A stretch of 64,000 nt of DNA from Amycolatopsis sp. NBRC 101858 (lineage in GTDB: Bacteria; Actinomycetota; Actinomycetes; Mycobacteriales; Pseudonocardiaceae). The notes beneath the pieces were generated by a model. That model was given only the letters and a program-made list of their open reading frames with translations, was not told where the DNA came from and ran no database searches. A program made the position numbers and the translations under genes. Where the stretch lies: contig NZ_BSTD01000004.1 of assembly GCF_030269325.1 (NCBI RefSeq), positions 856,925 through 920,924 on the forward strand, given 5' to 3'. This document shows positions 1-8,218 of the stretch, one piece after another. Position 1 is the first letter of the stretch. Each line of letters starts with the position of its first letter.

Positions 1-2
1 AG

Positions 3-392
3 CTGGCCGACGACGCTTTCGCGACGCCGGATCCGGGCTACGGGGGACGGCTGGCGGCGATCCGCGCGTCGGCGGCGGCCGATGGGGTGTCGGTGGTGGT
101 CGACCTGCACGGGGCGCTCGTGGACCTGCGGTTCGACCGCTGGGCGCTGAACCGGCCGCCGGGCGAGTTGGCGGGGATGATCCGGCGGCTGGCTTCGGAG
201 GCGGGCGAGGATGCCCTGCGGCAGGGACGTGAGTTGCTGGGGGAGCTGCTGCCGGACGAGGTCGCGGGCGGCGCGGAAGGCCCGCGGATCGGAGCGCGGC
301 CCGAGAATTCCGGCGCGACGGGCGGACCGGCGATCCGGCCGCGGCGGGATCCCGGAGCGGACGAGTTCCTGCCTGCGACTTGGGCGACTTGA
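3..392 (+). CDS. YbaB/EbfC-like protein, 5' end outside window
   Basis: The frame is open from the first bases of the window, so the true start lies upstream. The visible 129 residues begin with an alanine-rich helix, followed by SVVVDLHGALVDLRFD, a two-strand pattern of the YbaB/EbfC nucleoid-associated fold. Amphipathic helices follow and end near LLGELLPDE. The last ~40 residues are low-complexity and run into the first copy of a degenerate DNA repeat. YbaB-like small proteins often sit beside ESX accessory genes in actinomycetes, and the EspG gene lies just downstream on the other strand. A role in ESX function is inference; the family call rests on sequence pattern only. Confidence 0.5.
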   Translation: MADDAFATPDPGYGGRLAAIRASAAADGVSVVVDLHGALVDLRFDRWALNRPPGELAGMIRRLASEAGEDALRQGRELLGELLPDEVAGGAEGPRIGARPENSGATGGPAIRPRRDPGADEFLPATWAT

Positions 393-636
393 GCGGCTAC
401 CTCGCGCGGTCCGGTCGCGGCGGGACCGCGGTGCCGACGAGTTCTTCCCGCGACTTGAGCGGCTGCCTTGCGCGGGCCGGCGATCGTGCGGCGGGATCCT
501 GGAGCGGGCGAGTTCCTCCCGGCGACTTGAGCGGCTGCTTCGCGCGGTCCGGCGGTTCGGCGGCGGCGGGTTCCCGGAGCGGGCGAGTTCCTCCCGGCGA
601 CCTGGGCGACTTGAGCGGCTGCCTCGCGCGGCAGAC
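340..636. repeat. Degenerate tandem repeat, four copies
   Basis: A core of cgacttgagcggct occurs at 385-398, 451-464, 523-536 and 607-620, spaced 66, 72 and 84 bases apart. Related flanking words (gcgggatcc, gagcgg, gacgagttcct, ctcgcgcgg) surround each copy. The array covers the 3' end of the YbaB-like gene and all the space to the end of the convergent EspG gene. The first copy supplies that gene's stop codon. Confidence 0.75.
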
Positions 637-640
637 TGCC

Positions 641-1414
641 TCAGCAGGCGTCGTCGACCATCCGGGTCAGGCGGTCGGCCAGCCAAGCTCCGTCGGCAGG
701 CGTCACCATCACCCACGGCTCGCCGGCCACGTCCTCCGGTGTCAGCGCGTACCGTCCCGCCGCCGTGTCGAACCAGGCCAGGACCGGTGACCGGCCCGCC
801 GGGCCGGTTGCCGCCAGCTGGCCTGCCGCGTACCTCTCCGCCGTCACCAGCGTCGCCAGCGGGCGGACCGCGCGGCCGGTGATCCCGGCCGCGCCGAGTG
901 CTCGCTCGAACGCGTCGTACCCGCTGCGCGCGTACGCGTCCATCGCCGCCGAGTACGTCGCGCGGGGGAGCCGGAGCTGGTCGCCCGGGCCCGCGGCGAC
1001 GTCGCCGAGCATCCGGGCCACCGCGGGGACCAGGTCGGCCGGGCGCAGCGGCTCCAGCACCAGGTCGCGCTCGTCCAGCACCGCGAGCACCCCCGCCGCG
1101 TCCCGCACCGCCGCGAGCAGCCGCCACGGCGCTTCGCCCAGCACCAGCGCGTCGACGCTCAGCGACGGCGCACCCAGCAGCACGACCAGGTCCGCCAGCG
1201 CCGGGTCGACGTCGTCGCCGTCGGTGAGACCGGCTTCCGCCAGCCCGGCGAAGACGCGCACCCCCAGGTCGTCGCGCTCGGCGTGGGTCGCACCGTGCGC
1301 CGGCACGTCGAACGGGTACGGCGGCGGCCCGCCCGGCCCCAGGTCCGCCCAGAGGAGATCGAATTCCAGATGCGACAGGATCACTCCGGCCGCCGTCGCG
1401 GTGCGCCGCGCCAT
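641..1414 (-). CDS. ESX secretion-associated protein, EspG family
   Basis: The 257-residue protein matches the EspG family, cytosolic chaperones that bind PE/PPE-type ESX substrates. Family marks are LSHLEFDLLW near the N-terminus, the hydrophobic VLLGAPSLSVDALVLG stretch and the C-terminal WVMVTPADGAWLADRLTRM. The ATG at 1414 follows a strong GGAAGGGGG ribosome site and is preferred, although many relatives begin at the GTG ten codons later (1384). It shares strand with the ESX accessory genes at 2160-5489 but is separated from them by a divergent AraC gene. The PPE-like protein at 3869-5029 is the obvious client; that pairing is inference. Confidence 0.85.
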   Translation of the reverse strand: MARRTATAAGVILSHLEFDLLWADLGPGGPPPYPFDVPAHGATHAERDDLGVRVFAGLAEAGLTDGDDVDPALADLVVLLGAPSLSVDALVLGEAPWRLLAAVRDAAGVLAVLDERDLVLEPLRPADLVPAVARMLGDVAAGPGDQLRLPRATYSAAMDAYARSGYDAFERALGAAGITGRAVRPLATLVTAERYAAGQLAATGPAGRSPVLAWFDTAAGRYALTPEDVAGEPWVMVTPADGAWLADRLTRMVDDAC

Positions 1415-1453
1415 GGTCCCCCTTCCCGTGCCGGGCGGCCGCCATCAGGCACG

Positions 1454-2248
1454 ATGGTGCCGATGGCCGAACCGCCCCCGATGGACGTCCCCGCGAGCGG
1501 GTACCTCGTCGTCCGCGCTTCCGGTGCCGCGGCCGCGCGCGCCGCGATCCTCGGCGGCAGCAGCGATCCCGAGGGCATCCAGCTGCTGCTGCGCTGCCCG
1601 GTCCCGCGCGCGGTGGCCGAGTCCGGCGCGAAGCTCACGTACGCCGACGCGACGCTGCACCTGCTGCCGTCCGGCGTCGTGCTGCTGACCGTCGCCGCGG
1701 CGAAGCTGTCGATCTCGTTCGCCGAGCTGCGGCCGCTGATGTTCCGGCCGGTCGAGGTGGACGCGCCGCTGCGGTCGCTGTTCGCCGGCGCGGTGGCCCA
1801 CGTCCTGGCAGCCGGCCCGCGGCTCGACCCGCACGGGCTGGCCCACCACCTCCTCGGCTTGGCCGAGCTGGTGCTGCGCAGCGCGCTGCGCGTCGAGCTC
1901 GACCGGGTGGACGCGTTGGCGGCGCGAAGGCGTGAAGCCCTGGAGTACATGCGCGCGCACCTCGGTGAGCAGTCGCTCAGCGCGGACAAGATCGCCGAAG
2001 CGCTGTACATCTCGCGCCGGCGGCTGTACCAGCTCTTCGACGACGGACAGGGCGTGTCCGAACGGCTGAAGGGCCTGCGGGTCGAGCGCGCGAAGGCGTT
2101 GCTGGCGGACCCGGCCAAGGCGGCGCGGGGGATCGCGGAGATCGCGCGTGACTGCGGGTTCACCAGCGCCCCGCACTTCTCGCGGACGTTCCGCCAAGCG
2201 ACCGGCCGGACCCCGCGCGAGTTCCGGGAGCGGGCGCTGCGGGGGTGA
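1454..2248 (+). CDS. AraC family transcriptional regulator
   Basis: The 264-residue protein has an N-terminal AraC-binding-like sensor region (about 1-150). A C-terminal AraC DNA-binding domain with two helix-turn-helices follows: LSADKIAEALYISRRRLYQLF and the later IAEIARDCGFTSAPHFSRTF with the usual TPREFRE ending. Starts at 1454 (ATG) and 1463 (ATG) are both possible, and neither has a clear ribosome site. The start lies 39 bases from the divergent espG start, so it may control that gene. Its 3' end overlaps the convergent 2160-2756 gene by 89 bases. The effector is unknown. Confidence 0.88.
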   Translation: MVPMAEPPPMDVPASGYLVVRASGAAAARAAILGGSSDPEGIQLLLRCPVPRAVAESGAKLTYADATLHLLPSGVVLLTVAAAKLSISFAELRPLMFRPVEVDAPLRSLFAGAVAHVLAAGPRLDPHGLAHHLLGLAELVLRSALRVELDRVDALAARRREALEYMRAHLGEQSLSADKIAEALYISRRRLYQLFDDGQGVSERLKGLRVERAKALLADPAKAARGIAEIARDCGFTSAPHFSRTFRQATGRTPREFRERALRG

Positions 2249-2756
2249 GGTCGACGCCGGCGACGAGCGTCCCGGCCAGGCCGGCGACCTCCAGCCAGCC
2301 GCGGCCGCCGGGGGAGTGCAGGGTGAACACGGCCGCGCGCGGGCGATCCGGGTCGAGGACGACGGCCTGCAGCTGCGCGCCGGACAGGCCGATCCGCTCG
2401 ACGATCACCACCGGGTAGCCGCGGCCGGTCCGCGCGTGGCTGACCTCGCGGATGCCGGGGGTGGTGTCGGCGACGAAGTGGCCGAGGTCGGCGGCGTCGT
2501 CGAGGGTGCCGTCGATCGGGACGACCCCGGCGATGAGCACCGCCGGGTCGGCGTCGCGGTGTTCGACGAGGGCGAGCAGGCCGGCGCGCTGGTCGTGCGC
2601 GATCTCCGCGCACTGGACGGCGGCGGCCTCCAAGCCGAGATCGCGGGCGGCGTCGGGCCCGCGCAGGCGGGCCATCAGCGCGTGCAGCTCGGCGGTGGTG
2701 CGCTCGACCGAGTCCAGGTTCACCGGGGTGATCCCCGGAACGGCGGGCAGTTTCAC
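2160..2756 (-). CDS. Uncharacterised ESX-locus protein
   Basis: This 198-residue protein is not one I can name. It has an N-terminal helical part, then alternating hydrophobic strands (AVLIAGVVPIDG, YPVVIVERIGL, LQAVVLDPDRPRAAVFTL, WLEVAGLAGTLV) suggesting an alpha/beta domain, and a basic low-complexity tail. The GTG start overlaps the stop of the preceding gene in a GTGA, implying translational coupling. This ties it functionally to the ESX accessory genes. The tail lies inside the convergent AraC gene and is probably not conserved. Confidence 0.65.
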   Translation of the reverse strand: MKLPAVPGITPVNLDSVERTTAELHALMARLRGPDAARDLGLEAAAVQCAEIAHDQRAGLLALVEHRDADPAVLIAGVVPIDGTLDDAADLGHFVADTTPGIREVSHARTGRGYPVVIVERIGLSGAQLQAVVLDPDRPRAAVFTLHSPGGRGWLEVAGLAGTLVAGVDLTPAAPAPGTRAGSGRSLGGTSARSAGRW

Positions 2757-3448
2757 CGGCCACCCAGGGCCGCGGCGAACGCACCGACCGCGCCGGGCGG
2801 CGGCGTCACCGGCACGACGGGGGTCTTCGCGACGTTCACGCCCAGCTCGCGCCCGGCGGCCGAGAACGTCTCCAGATGCGTGGTGACGCCGGCGAAATCC
2901 GGGGTGCTCGGCAGGGGAGCACCGTCGCCGAGGGCTCGGAGCCGGTCGGCGACGCGGGCGGCTTCGGCGGCGTGGGCGCGTTCCAGCTCGCGGGCTTCGG
3001 CGAGGACGCGGTCGAGGTCGTCCTGTCTCGCCGCGAGGCGGGTGCGCGCCGCGGTGAGGTTCGGCTGGGCGGCGGGGGAGAACTGCACTTCGGTTTCGGC
3101 TTGGCCGACGTCGTCCTGGGCGGCGGTGAGGGCGCGGCGCGTGGCGGTGGCCCGGCGGTCGAGGTCTTCGGCGCGCCGGTGATGCGCGACGAGGGTGCCG
3201 GCCCAGTCATCGAGGATCGCGGCGGCCGAGCGCAGGGCTTCGGGGACGGCGGCGAGGCCGGTCGCGGCCCGGGCGGCGCGGTCCGCGAGGGCTTGCGCGG
3301 ATCGGCCTGCCCACTCGGGGATTTCGCCGGGGGAAGGTGTTTCGCCGAGCTGTGCGGCCGCGGCGGCGTAGTGGCGCGCCGCTTCGGAGACGGCATCGGG
3401 ACGGCCGGGGACCGGGTCGAAGCCGAGGCCGCGGAACTCAGCAGCCAT
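2753..3448 (-). CDS. Helical ESX-associated protein, putative T7SS substrate
   Basis: The protein is 231 residues and almost entirely helical. The segment around EIPEWAGRSAQALADRA resembles the W-x-G turn of WXG100-type proteins, and a long charged helix (about residues 85-185) looks like a coiled coil. I chose the ATG at 3448, which starts MAAEFRGLGF; the frame stays open upstream through a tandem repeat. Each repeat copy carries another potential start region, so the real N-terminus is uncertain. The 3' end is coupled to the next gene by a GTGA overlap. Secretion or chaperone function is inferred from neighbours. Confidence 0.65.
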   Translation of the reverse strand: MAAEFRGLGFDPVPGRPDAVSEAARHYAAAAAQLGETPSPGEIPEWAGRSAQALADRAARAATGLAAVPEALRSAAAILDDWAGTLVAHHRRAEDLDRRATATRRALTAAQDDVGQAETEVQFSPAAQPNLTAARTRLAARQDDLDRVLAEARELERAHAAEAARVADRLRALGDGAPLPSTPDFAGVTTHLETFSAAGRELGVNVAKTPVVPVTPPPGAVGAFAAALGGR

Positions 3449-3595
3449 CGGCTCGGCCCGGTTCGGGGGCGACGGCGATGTGGTCACCCATCGGCTCGGC
3501 CCGGTTCAGAGGCGGCGGCCGCGATGTGGTCAGCCATCGGCTCGGCCCGGTTCAGAGGCGGCGGCCGCGATGTGGTCACCCATCGGCTCGGCCCA
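3446..3595. repeat. 46-bp tandem repeat at an ESX gene junction
   Basis: Three near-identical units of about 43-46 bases are followed by a partial one. Each starts catcggctcggcc and continues through ggcggcggccgcgatg to tggtca. On the minus strand each unit joins the last codons and stop of the EspC-like gene (3576-3872) to an ATG of the kind that starts the next gene. The array is therefore a repeated gene junction. The last copy is the genuine end of the EspC-like gene and the first is the start used by the gene at 2753-3448. Confidence 0.85.
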
Positions 3596-3872
3596 GCTCC
3601 TCGGCCGCCGCCGCATCCGCTGTCCGGTAGGCCTTCGCCGCCGCCCGGACGCTGTCCGCCGCCGTCGTGAAGTCCGTTTCCACCGCTCGTATCCTGCCCG
3701 ACCACTCGCCGACCAGCACGGCGAGCGCGGCCGATACCGATGTCGGGCCGAGGTCGCCCGAAGCCGCCGTCTCGACCTGGCTCGCCGCCGCTCCGTACTC
3801 CTCTGCCGTGTCCTCGAGCCGGAGCGCCAAGGCGTCCAGCGCCGCCGGGTCCGCGTGGAAGCCGCCGGTCAT
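3576..3872 (-). CDS. EspC-like type VII secretion target (DUF2580-like)
   Basis: A 98-residue all-helical protein of the size and pattern of the EspC/DUF2580 ESX substrate family. It begins MTGGFHADPAALDALALRLED, then has a central loop with SGDLGPTSVSAALAVLVGEW and a C-terminal helix. A tryptophan occurs where a helix-turn-helix hairpin would be expected. The ATG overlaps the stop of the upstream PPE-like gene in an ATGA (3869-3872), so the two are translated together as expected for paired ESX partners. The last codons and stop fall inside the junction tandem repeat. Confidence 0.7.
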   Translation of the reverse strand: MTGGFHADPAALDALALRLEDTAEEYGAAASQVETAASGDLGPTSVSAALAVLVGEWSGRIRAVETDFTTAADSVRAAAKAYRTADAAAAEELGRADG

Positions 3873-5029
3873 TCGCCGAACACCGGGGGGTACGCCGGGG
3901 GCAGGTCGTCGAGGAGGTCGTAGCCGTCCGCGTACCGGTCGCGGTGCTCGGTGTCCTCCTCGCGGCGCGCGCCCTGGCCCGGCGGGTACATGCCGTACCC
4001 CGTTCCCGCGCCGCGGCCGCCCGCCGATCCCGGTCCGAAGCCCGAGGCCGCCGTCCCGAAGCGCCCGGCACCGGCCCGTCCGCCTTCGCCGAGCGCGCCC
4101 GGGCCGGCCGGACCCGAGCCGACGAAGCCGGCGTAACCCGGCCCGGCAGCGGTCCCCGGCCCACCGGCGCCGATCACCCCGTCCAGGCCCGCGGCGGGCA
4201 GCACCCCCGCGCCGGTGAACGCCGGCGGCAACGCGGACGCGGTCGACGTCGAGTCGTCCGGCACCCGGTCCGGCACCCGATCCGGCGTCCGGTCCGGCTC
4301 CCGGTCCAAAGGCGGAGCCTCGACGATCGGCGCGTGCGGCACCCGCGGCACCACCGCGTCCGAACCCGCCGCGCTCACCTGCGGCGCCGTGTCGAACGCC
4401 GGCGGCAGGCGGTGCCGGACGTCGTGGCTCGCGCTCTCGTACTGCTCCATCACGCGGACCGCCTCGGCCTTGGCGTCGTCCGCCTGCTTCTTCGTCGGCA
4501 GCTTGTCGTCGAGCAGCTCGTCCAGCATGTACGCGCCCTCGGGCCCGTCGAGCCGCTTGACCGCGTACCCCTCCTTGAACCACCGCTCGGCCCAGTAGTG
4601 CACCGGCTCCGGCATCTTCCGCCGGGCTTCGCCGATCGCCGACGTGTAGCTGTCGAGGCCGTCGCCGATGTGCCGGGCGTTCTCGCCCGCCGTGCTCGCC
4701 CAGCCGGTCAGGCGCTGGATCGAGTCCGCCGCCTGCGCCGCCGACGGCCCGCGCCACGACAGCAGCAGCTTCTGCACCAGCGTGTGGACGTCGCCGGTGG
4801 CCGTGTCGACGCCCCGGGCGAGCTCGGCCCACCGGTGGGCCTGCTCGCCGAGCCGCGGCGGGTCGGCCGACTGCACCATGTCCCACAGCTCGCGGTGGTC
4901 GTAGCTGTCCCAGTTGATCTTGCCGAAGCTGTCCTCGCGGTTGTTCACGGCCTTCTCGCGACGCACCCGGCGCGCCTTCGCCTTCTCGCGCGCGGTCGGC
5001 CCGTGGTGCGTGGAGTGGAACTCAGGCAT
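3869..5029 (-). CDS. PPE-like domain protein, ESX substrate
   Basis: The protein has 386 residues. After a basic N-terminus, residues ~30-170 form a helical PPE-like/WXG region (WDSYDHRELWDMV, LSWRGPSAAQAADSIQRL). The second half is rich in Pro, Gly and Asp, with a short DRxPDRVPDRVPDD repeat and a glycine-rich stretch. It ends in an acidic YDLLDDLPPAYPP tail. PPE-like proteins are exported by ESX systems with small helical partners and EspG chaperones, both of which are encoded nearby. The ATG overlaps the upstream gene by 8 bases and the 3' end overlaps the EspC-like gene by 4. Confidence 0.78.
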   Translation of the reverse strand: MPEFHSTHHGPTAREKAKARRVRREKAVNNREDSFGKINWDSYDHRELWDMVQSADPPRLGEQAHRWAELARGVDTATGDVHTLVQKLLLSWRGPSAAQAADSIQRLTGWASTAGENARHIGDGLDSYTSAIGEARRKMPEPVHYWAERWFKEGYAVKRLDGPEGAYMLDELLDDKLPTKKQADDAKAEAVRVMEQYESASHDVRHRLPPAFDTAPQVSAAGSDAVVPRVPHAPIVEAPPLDREPDRTPDRVPDRVPDDSTSTASALPPAFTGAGVLPAAGLDGVIGAGGPGTAAGPGYAGFVGSGPAGPGALGEGGRAGAGRFGTAASGFGPGSAGGRGAGTGYGMYPPGQGARREEDTEHRDRYADGYDLLDDLPPAYPPVFGE

Positions 5030-5489
5030 CGCGCTCACCCGCCCGCAGCGCCGCGGCCGCCTCCTCGTCGTTGCTCCGGTGTGCCGCCGCGACGGTCTCG
5101 AGCGCCTGCCGCAGCGAAGCCAGCTCACCGAGGTACGACTCGAGCGCGGCCTGCACGCCGCCGGCCTCGGCGCCGCCGCGCAGCCCGAACGAGCGGCGCA
5201 TCCAGTGCGAGACCGGCCCCTTGCCGTCGGCCAGTGGCGTGCCCAGCTCGCGGGCGCTTTCGAGGTAGCAGGACAGCTCCTGGTGCCGTGCGTCGAGGGC
5301 GTTCTTCGCGGCGTCGATCTCGGCGTAGTCCAGCTCGAGGACGTCGGTGCCGTCGGCGACCAGCGCGGCCGCGCCGCTGCCCTGCGGTTCCGCGACGCCC
5401 GAGGCTCGTTCCCTCGGTCCGTCGGTCACCCGCTGCTGCTCGGCACGCAGCTGCCGCCGCGCGTCGGCCTCGTCGCGCACAGTCGCCAT
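5022..5489 (-). CDS. Helical ESX-operon protein, first gene of operon
   Basis: A 155-residue charged helical protein starting MATVRDEADARRQL. The ATG at 5489 follows a good GGGAAGGACC ribosome site. Two long helices (roughly 58-95 and 110-150) are linked by a glycine-rich turn, with a tryptophan in HWMRRSF. It is the promoter-proximal gene of the operon running to 2160, and its stop overlaps the start of the PPE-like gene. I do not recognise a named family. A role as ESX partner or chaperone is inferred from context. Confidence 0.65.
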   Translation of the reverse strand: MATVRDEADARRQLRAEQQRVTDGPRERASGVAEPQGSGAAALVADGTDVLELDYAEIDAAKNALDARHQELSCYLESARELGTPLADGKGPVSHWMRRSFGLRGGAEAGGVQAALESYLGELASLRQALETVAAAHRSNDEEAAAALRAGERDA

Positions 5490-5614
5490 GGAGGTCCTTC
5501 CCTTGCCACCCAGGCGTCCATCCTGACCAATGCGCGCTGTGATGAGAAGAGACCCCCACCCGGGTGCACGGGTGGACACGAAGACTGCACGGCCGGATAG
5601 GGCAGGATGTCCGG

Positions 5615-6175
5615 ATGATCCCGCGTCGTGCGTTCGGAGCCGTTCTCACCGCCCTCATCGGGCTCGTCGTGCTCGCCGGGCCGGCCTCGGCCCACACCGA
5701 GCTGGAGTCCAGCTCACCCGCCGAAGGCGCCACGCTCGCGGCCGCGCCGACGGAGGTCCGGCTGACCTTCGGCGAGCCCGTGACGCTGCCGCCGGAGGCC
5801 GTCAAGGTCACCGGCCGCGACGGCACCGCCTGGACGGTCGGCACGCCGGCCGTGTCCGGCGCCGTCGTGACCGCGCCGGTGACCCCGGCCGGCCCGGCCC
5901 AGGCCTACACCCTGACCTGGAAGGTCATCGCGGACGACGGCGACAACCTGACCGGCACCGTGCACTTCAGCCTCGCGGCCGCGGCCTCGAGCCCGGCGCC
6001 GACCTCCGCCGCCCCGGCGCCGACGTCGTCCGCGCAGGCCCAGGCACCCAGCGCCCCGACCGCCGTGGACACCAGCGGTGTCCCCGGCTGGATCTGGGTC
6101 GTGGTCGGGGTCGTCGGGCTGCTCGCGGTGATCGTCGTCGGCCTGCGCCAGCTGAAGGGCCGCGGGAAGGACTGA
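5615..6175 (+). CDS. CopC domain copper-binding protein, membrane anchored
   Basis: The 186-residue protein has a signal peptide (about 1-26) whose predicted cleavage leaves His as the first mature residue (HTELESSSP). This is the hallmark of CopC proteins, in which that histidine helps bind Cu(II). The CopC beta-sandwich spans about 27-122 (VRLTFGEPVTLPPEAVKV, YTLTWKVIADDGDNLTG). A Pro/Ala/Ser linker follows, then one transmembrane helix (about 157-178) and a short basic tail. There is no adjacent CopD/YcnJ gene. It is transcribed divergently from the ESX operon across a 125-base gap. Confidence 0.88.
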   Translation: MIPRRAFGAVLTALIGLVVLAGPASAHTELESSSPAEGATLAAAPTEVRLTFGEPVTLPPEAVKVTGRDGTAWTVGTPAVSGAVVTAPVTPAGPAQAYTLTWKVIADDGDNLTGTVHFSLAAAASSPAPTSAAPAPTSSAQAQAPSAPTAVDTSGVPGWIWVVVGVVGLLAVIVVGLRQLKGRGKD

Positions 6176-6176
6176 G

Positions 6177-7553
6177 CTACTCGTCCCGCGGAACCGCCAC
6201 GACCCACCGCTCGGGCCGCCGGCGCAGGTAGCCCCACCAGTACAGCGCCGACACCACCAGCACCCCGGCGGTGATGCCGAGGTCCAGCGCGCTCTGCTCC
6301 ACCAGGACGTAGGCCAGCACCGCGACGGCGAGCACCGGCACCACCGGCCAGGCCGGCATGCGCCACACGTGCGGCTTCCGGTGCGCCGCCCGGCGGGCGA
6401 ACAGCGCGGCGGCCGCGACGCTGAGGTACAGCGCGACGACGGCGACCCCGGTGACGCCGCTCAGCGTGTCCACCGGGACGAAGCAGAGGACGGCTTCGGA
6501 CAGCCCGACCACGAGCGTCGCGACCCACGGCGCGCCGAACCGCTCGCTCACCACGCCCATCGCGCGGTTCACCGGCGCCGGCCACGCCTGGTCGCGCGCC
6601 GAGGCGTAGAGCACGCGCGAGTTCTGGATGACCATGACGATCACCGCGTTCACGATCGCCGCCGCGATGCACAGGCTGATCGCGGCGCCGACCGCCGAGT
6701 TGCTCCAGCCGGTGACGAGCGCGGTGAGGTCGACGCCGGCGAGCGCGGCGGCGTCCGGCACCGCGAGGGTGATCGCGACGACCGGCACGAGGATGACCAG
6801 CGCGCTGATCCCGAGCGTCCAGAACACCGTCCGGGCGACCGTCTTGCGCGGCTCGCGCATCTCCTCGGCGAGGTAGACGGCGGTGCTGAAGCCCTGCACG
6901 ACGAACAACGCGACCGCGAGCCCGGCGACGACGGCGATCAGGCCGATCCCGCTCGTGCCGAGCGACGGCTTGACGAGCACGGCCGCGCTCTGCGTGGTGT
7001 GGGTGAACCCGAGCAGGGACACCACGAAGATCGCGACGATCTCGATGACCAGGAAGATCCCGGTGATCCAGGCGTTGGAGCGCAGGTTCAGCAGGCCCAT
7101 CACGGTGGACGCGAGCATCACCAGCGCCCCGGCGACCGACGGGTTGATGTCCGCGACCGCGGCGACGTAGTCGGCGACGCCGATCGCGATGATCGGCGGC
7201 ACGACGAGGATGACGATGAACGACAGCATGAAGGTCAGCCAGCCGGCGAACCGGTTGGCCACCGTCGTCACCATCGCGTACTCCCCGCCGGCGCTCGGCA
7301 CCAGCGTGCCGAGTTCGGAGTAGCAGAAGGCGATCCCGACGCAGAGCAGCACCGCGAGCGCGATGGCGAGCGCGGTGCCGGTGCCGAGGTCGGCGAAGAG
7401 CGGGGGCACGAGGACGAACAGCGAGGACGCCGGCGTCACGCAGCTGAGCGTGAGCAGGGTGCCGCCGCCGACGCCGATGGACCGCGTCAGCGCGCGGGGT
7501 CCGGTGGCCGGGGTGGCGGTGTCGGTGTCGGGCGGGGCGGGAGTGCGGGGCAT
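6177..7553 (-). CDS. APC family amino acid/polyamine permease
   Basis: The protein has 458 residues and about 12 transmembrane helices. The first carries the APC-type glycine run SIGVGGGTLLTLSCVTPASS, followed by ELGTLVPSAGGEYAM in the substrate-binding region. The ATG at 7553 sits behind a strong GGAGGG site; the frame is open further upstream but has no ribosome site there. It is divergent from the Lrp regulator and close to a class III aminotransferase, so an amine or amino acid destined for transamination is the likely cargo. The exact substrate cannot be read from sequence. Confidence 0.85.
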   Translation of the reverse strand: MPRTPAPPDTDTATPATGPRALTRSIGVGGGTLLTLSCVTPASSLFVLVPPLFADLGTGTALAIALAVLLCVGIAFCYSELGTLVPSAGGEYAMVTTVANRFAGWLTFMLSFIVILVVPPIIAIGVADYVAAVADINPSVAGALVMLASTVMGLLNLRSNAWITGIFLVIEIVAIFVVSLLGFTHTTQSAAVLVKPSLGTSGIGLIAVVAGLAVALFVVQGFSTAVYLAEEMREPRKTVARTVFWTLGISALVILVPVVAITLAVPDAAALAGVDLTALVTGWSNSAVGAAISLCIAAAIVNAVIVMVIQNSRVLYASARDQAWPAPVNRAMGVVSERFGAPWVATLVVGLSEAVLCFVPVDTLSGVTGVAVVALYLSVAAAALFARRAAHRKPHVWRMPAWPVVPVLAVAVLAYVLVEQSALDLGITAGVLVVSALYWWGYLRRRPERWVVAVPRDE

Positions 7554-7735
7554 GGGCGTTCCCTCCGGCCGGGGCAAGGTGCGACGGATGGAACAGCACC
7601 GATTCGGGCTTGTCAACGCCACGAAGACGACCGATTTCGTTGTCTGGTCGGCTGACGCTCTTCGGATTTAGTCACTCATCGTCACCAGGGCGTAGCGTTT
7701 GCCCTGCGTTGCCCGGGTCGGGGATGATCCGGGGC
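7554..7735. promoter_or_regulatory. Divergent control region, permease/Lrp regulator
   Basis: The gap separates the divergent permease and Lrp genes. At 7660-7673 lies cttcggatttagtc, whose exact reverse complement recurs at 8226-8239 upstream of the aminotransferase. The surrounding bases are AT-rich compared with the genes. A shared Lrp binding site controlling both transcription units is the simplest reading. Confidence 0.6.
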
Positions 7736-8218
7736 GTGAGCAGCCAGGACACCCCCAACCGGCCCGCGCCGCCGGTGCTCGACGACATCTCGCGGCAGAT
7801 CATCGCGCAGCTCCAGGAAGACGGCCGGCGCGCGTACGCGACGATCGGCAAGGCGGTCGGCCTGTCGGAGGCCGCCGTCCGGCAGCGGGTGCAGCGGCTG
7901 TCCGACTCCGGCGTCATCCAGATCGTCGCCGTCTCGGATCCCTTGCAGGTCGGGCTGTTCCGGCAGGCGATGATCGCGATCACCGTCGAGGGGCCACTGG
8001 AGCCGGTCGGGGACGCACTGGCCGAAATGGACGAAATCGCGTACGTGATCCTCTGCGCCGGGCGCTACGACCTGCTCTGCGAGGCCGTCTGCAAGGACGA
8101 TGAGGCACTGCTCCAGCTCATCTCGACGCGGATCCGCGCGCTGCCGGGCGTCCGGCACGCGGAAGCGATGGTCTACCTCAAGCTGCGGAAACAGACCTAC
8201 CAGTGGGGCTCTCGCTGA
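7736..8218 (+). CDS. Lrp/AsnC family transcriptional regulator
   Basis: The 160-residue protein has an N-terminal AsnC helix-turn-helix (YATIGKAVGLSEAAVRQRVQRL, about residues 30-52). A C-terminal RAM ligand-binding domain follows (about 75-150), with the typical IAYVILCAGRYDLL and GVRHAEAMVYL strands. I chose the GTG at 7736; an ATG four codons upstream (7724) is possible. It sits between the divergent permease and the aminotransferase, and both flanking spaces contain the same 14-base motif in opposite orientation. It is most likely the local, autoregulated controller sensing the amine or amino acid used here. Confidence 0.9.
   Translation: MSSQDTPNRPAPPVLDDISRQIIAQLQEDGRRAYATIGKAVGLSEAAVRQRVQRLSDSGVIQIVAVSDPLQVGLFRQAMIAITVEGPLEPVGDALAEMDEIAYVILCAGRYDLLCEAVCKDDEALLQLISTRIRALPGVRHAEAMVYLKLRKQTYQWGSR

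Noticed and set aside
340..636. CRISPR array
   Set aside because: Units are degenerate throughout, spacing is irregular and no cas genes are present.
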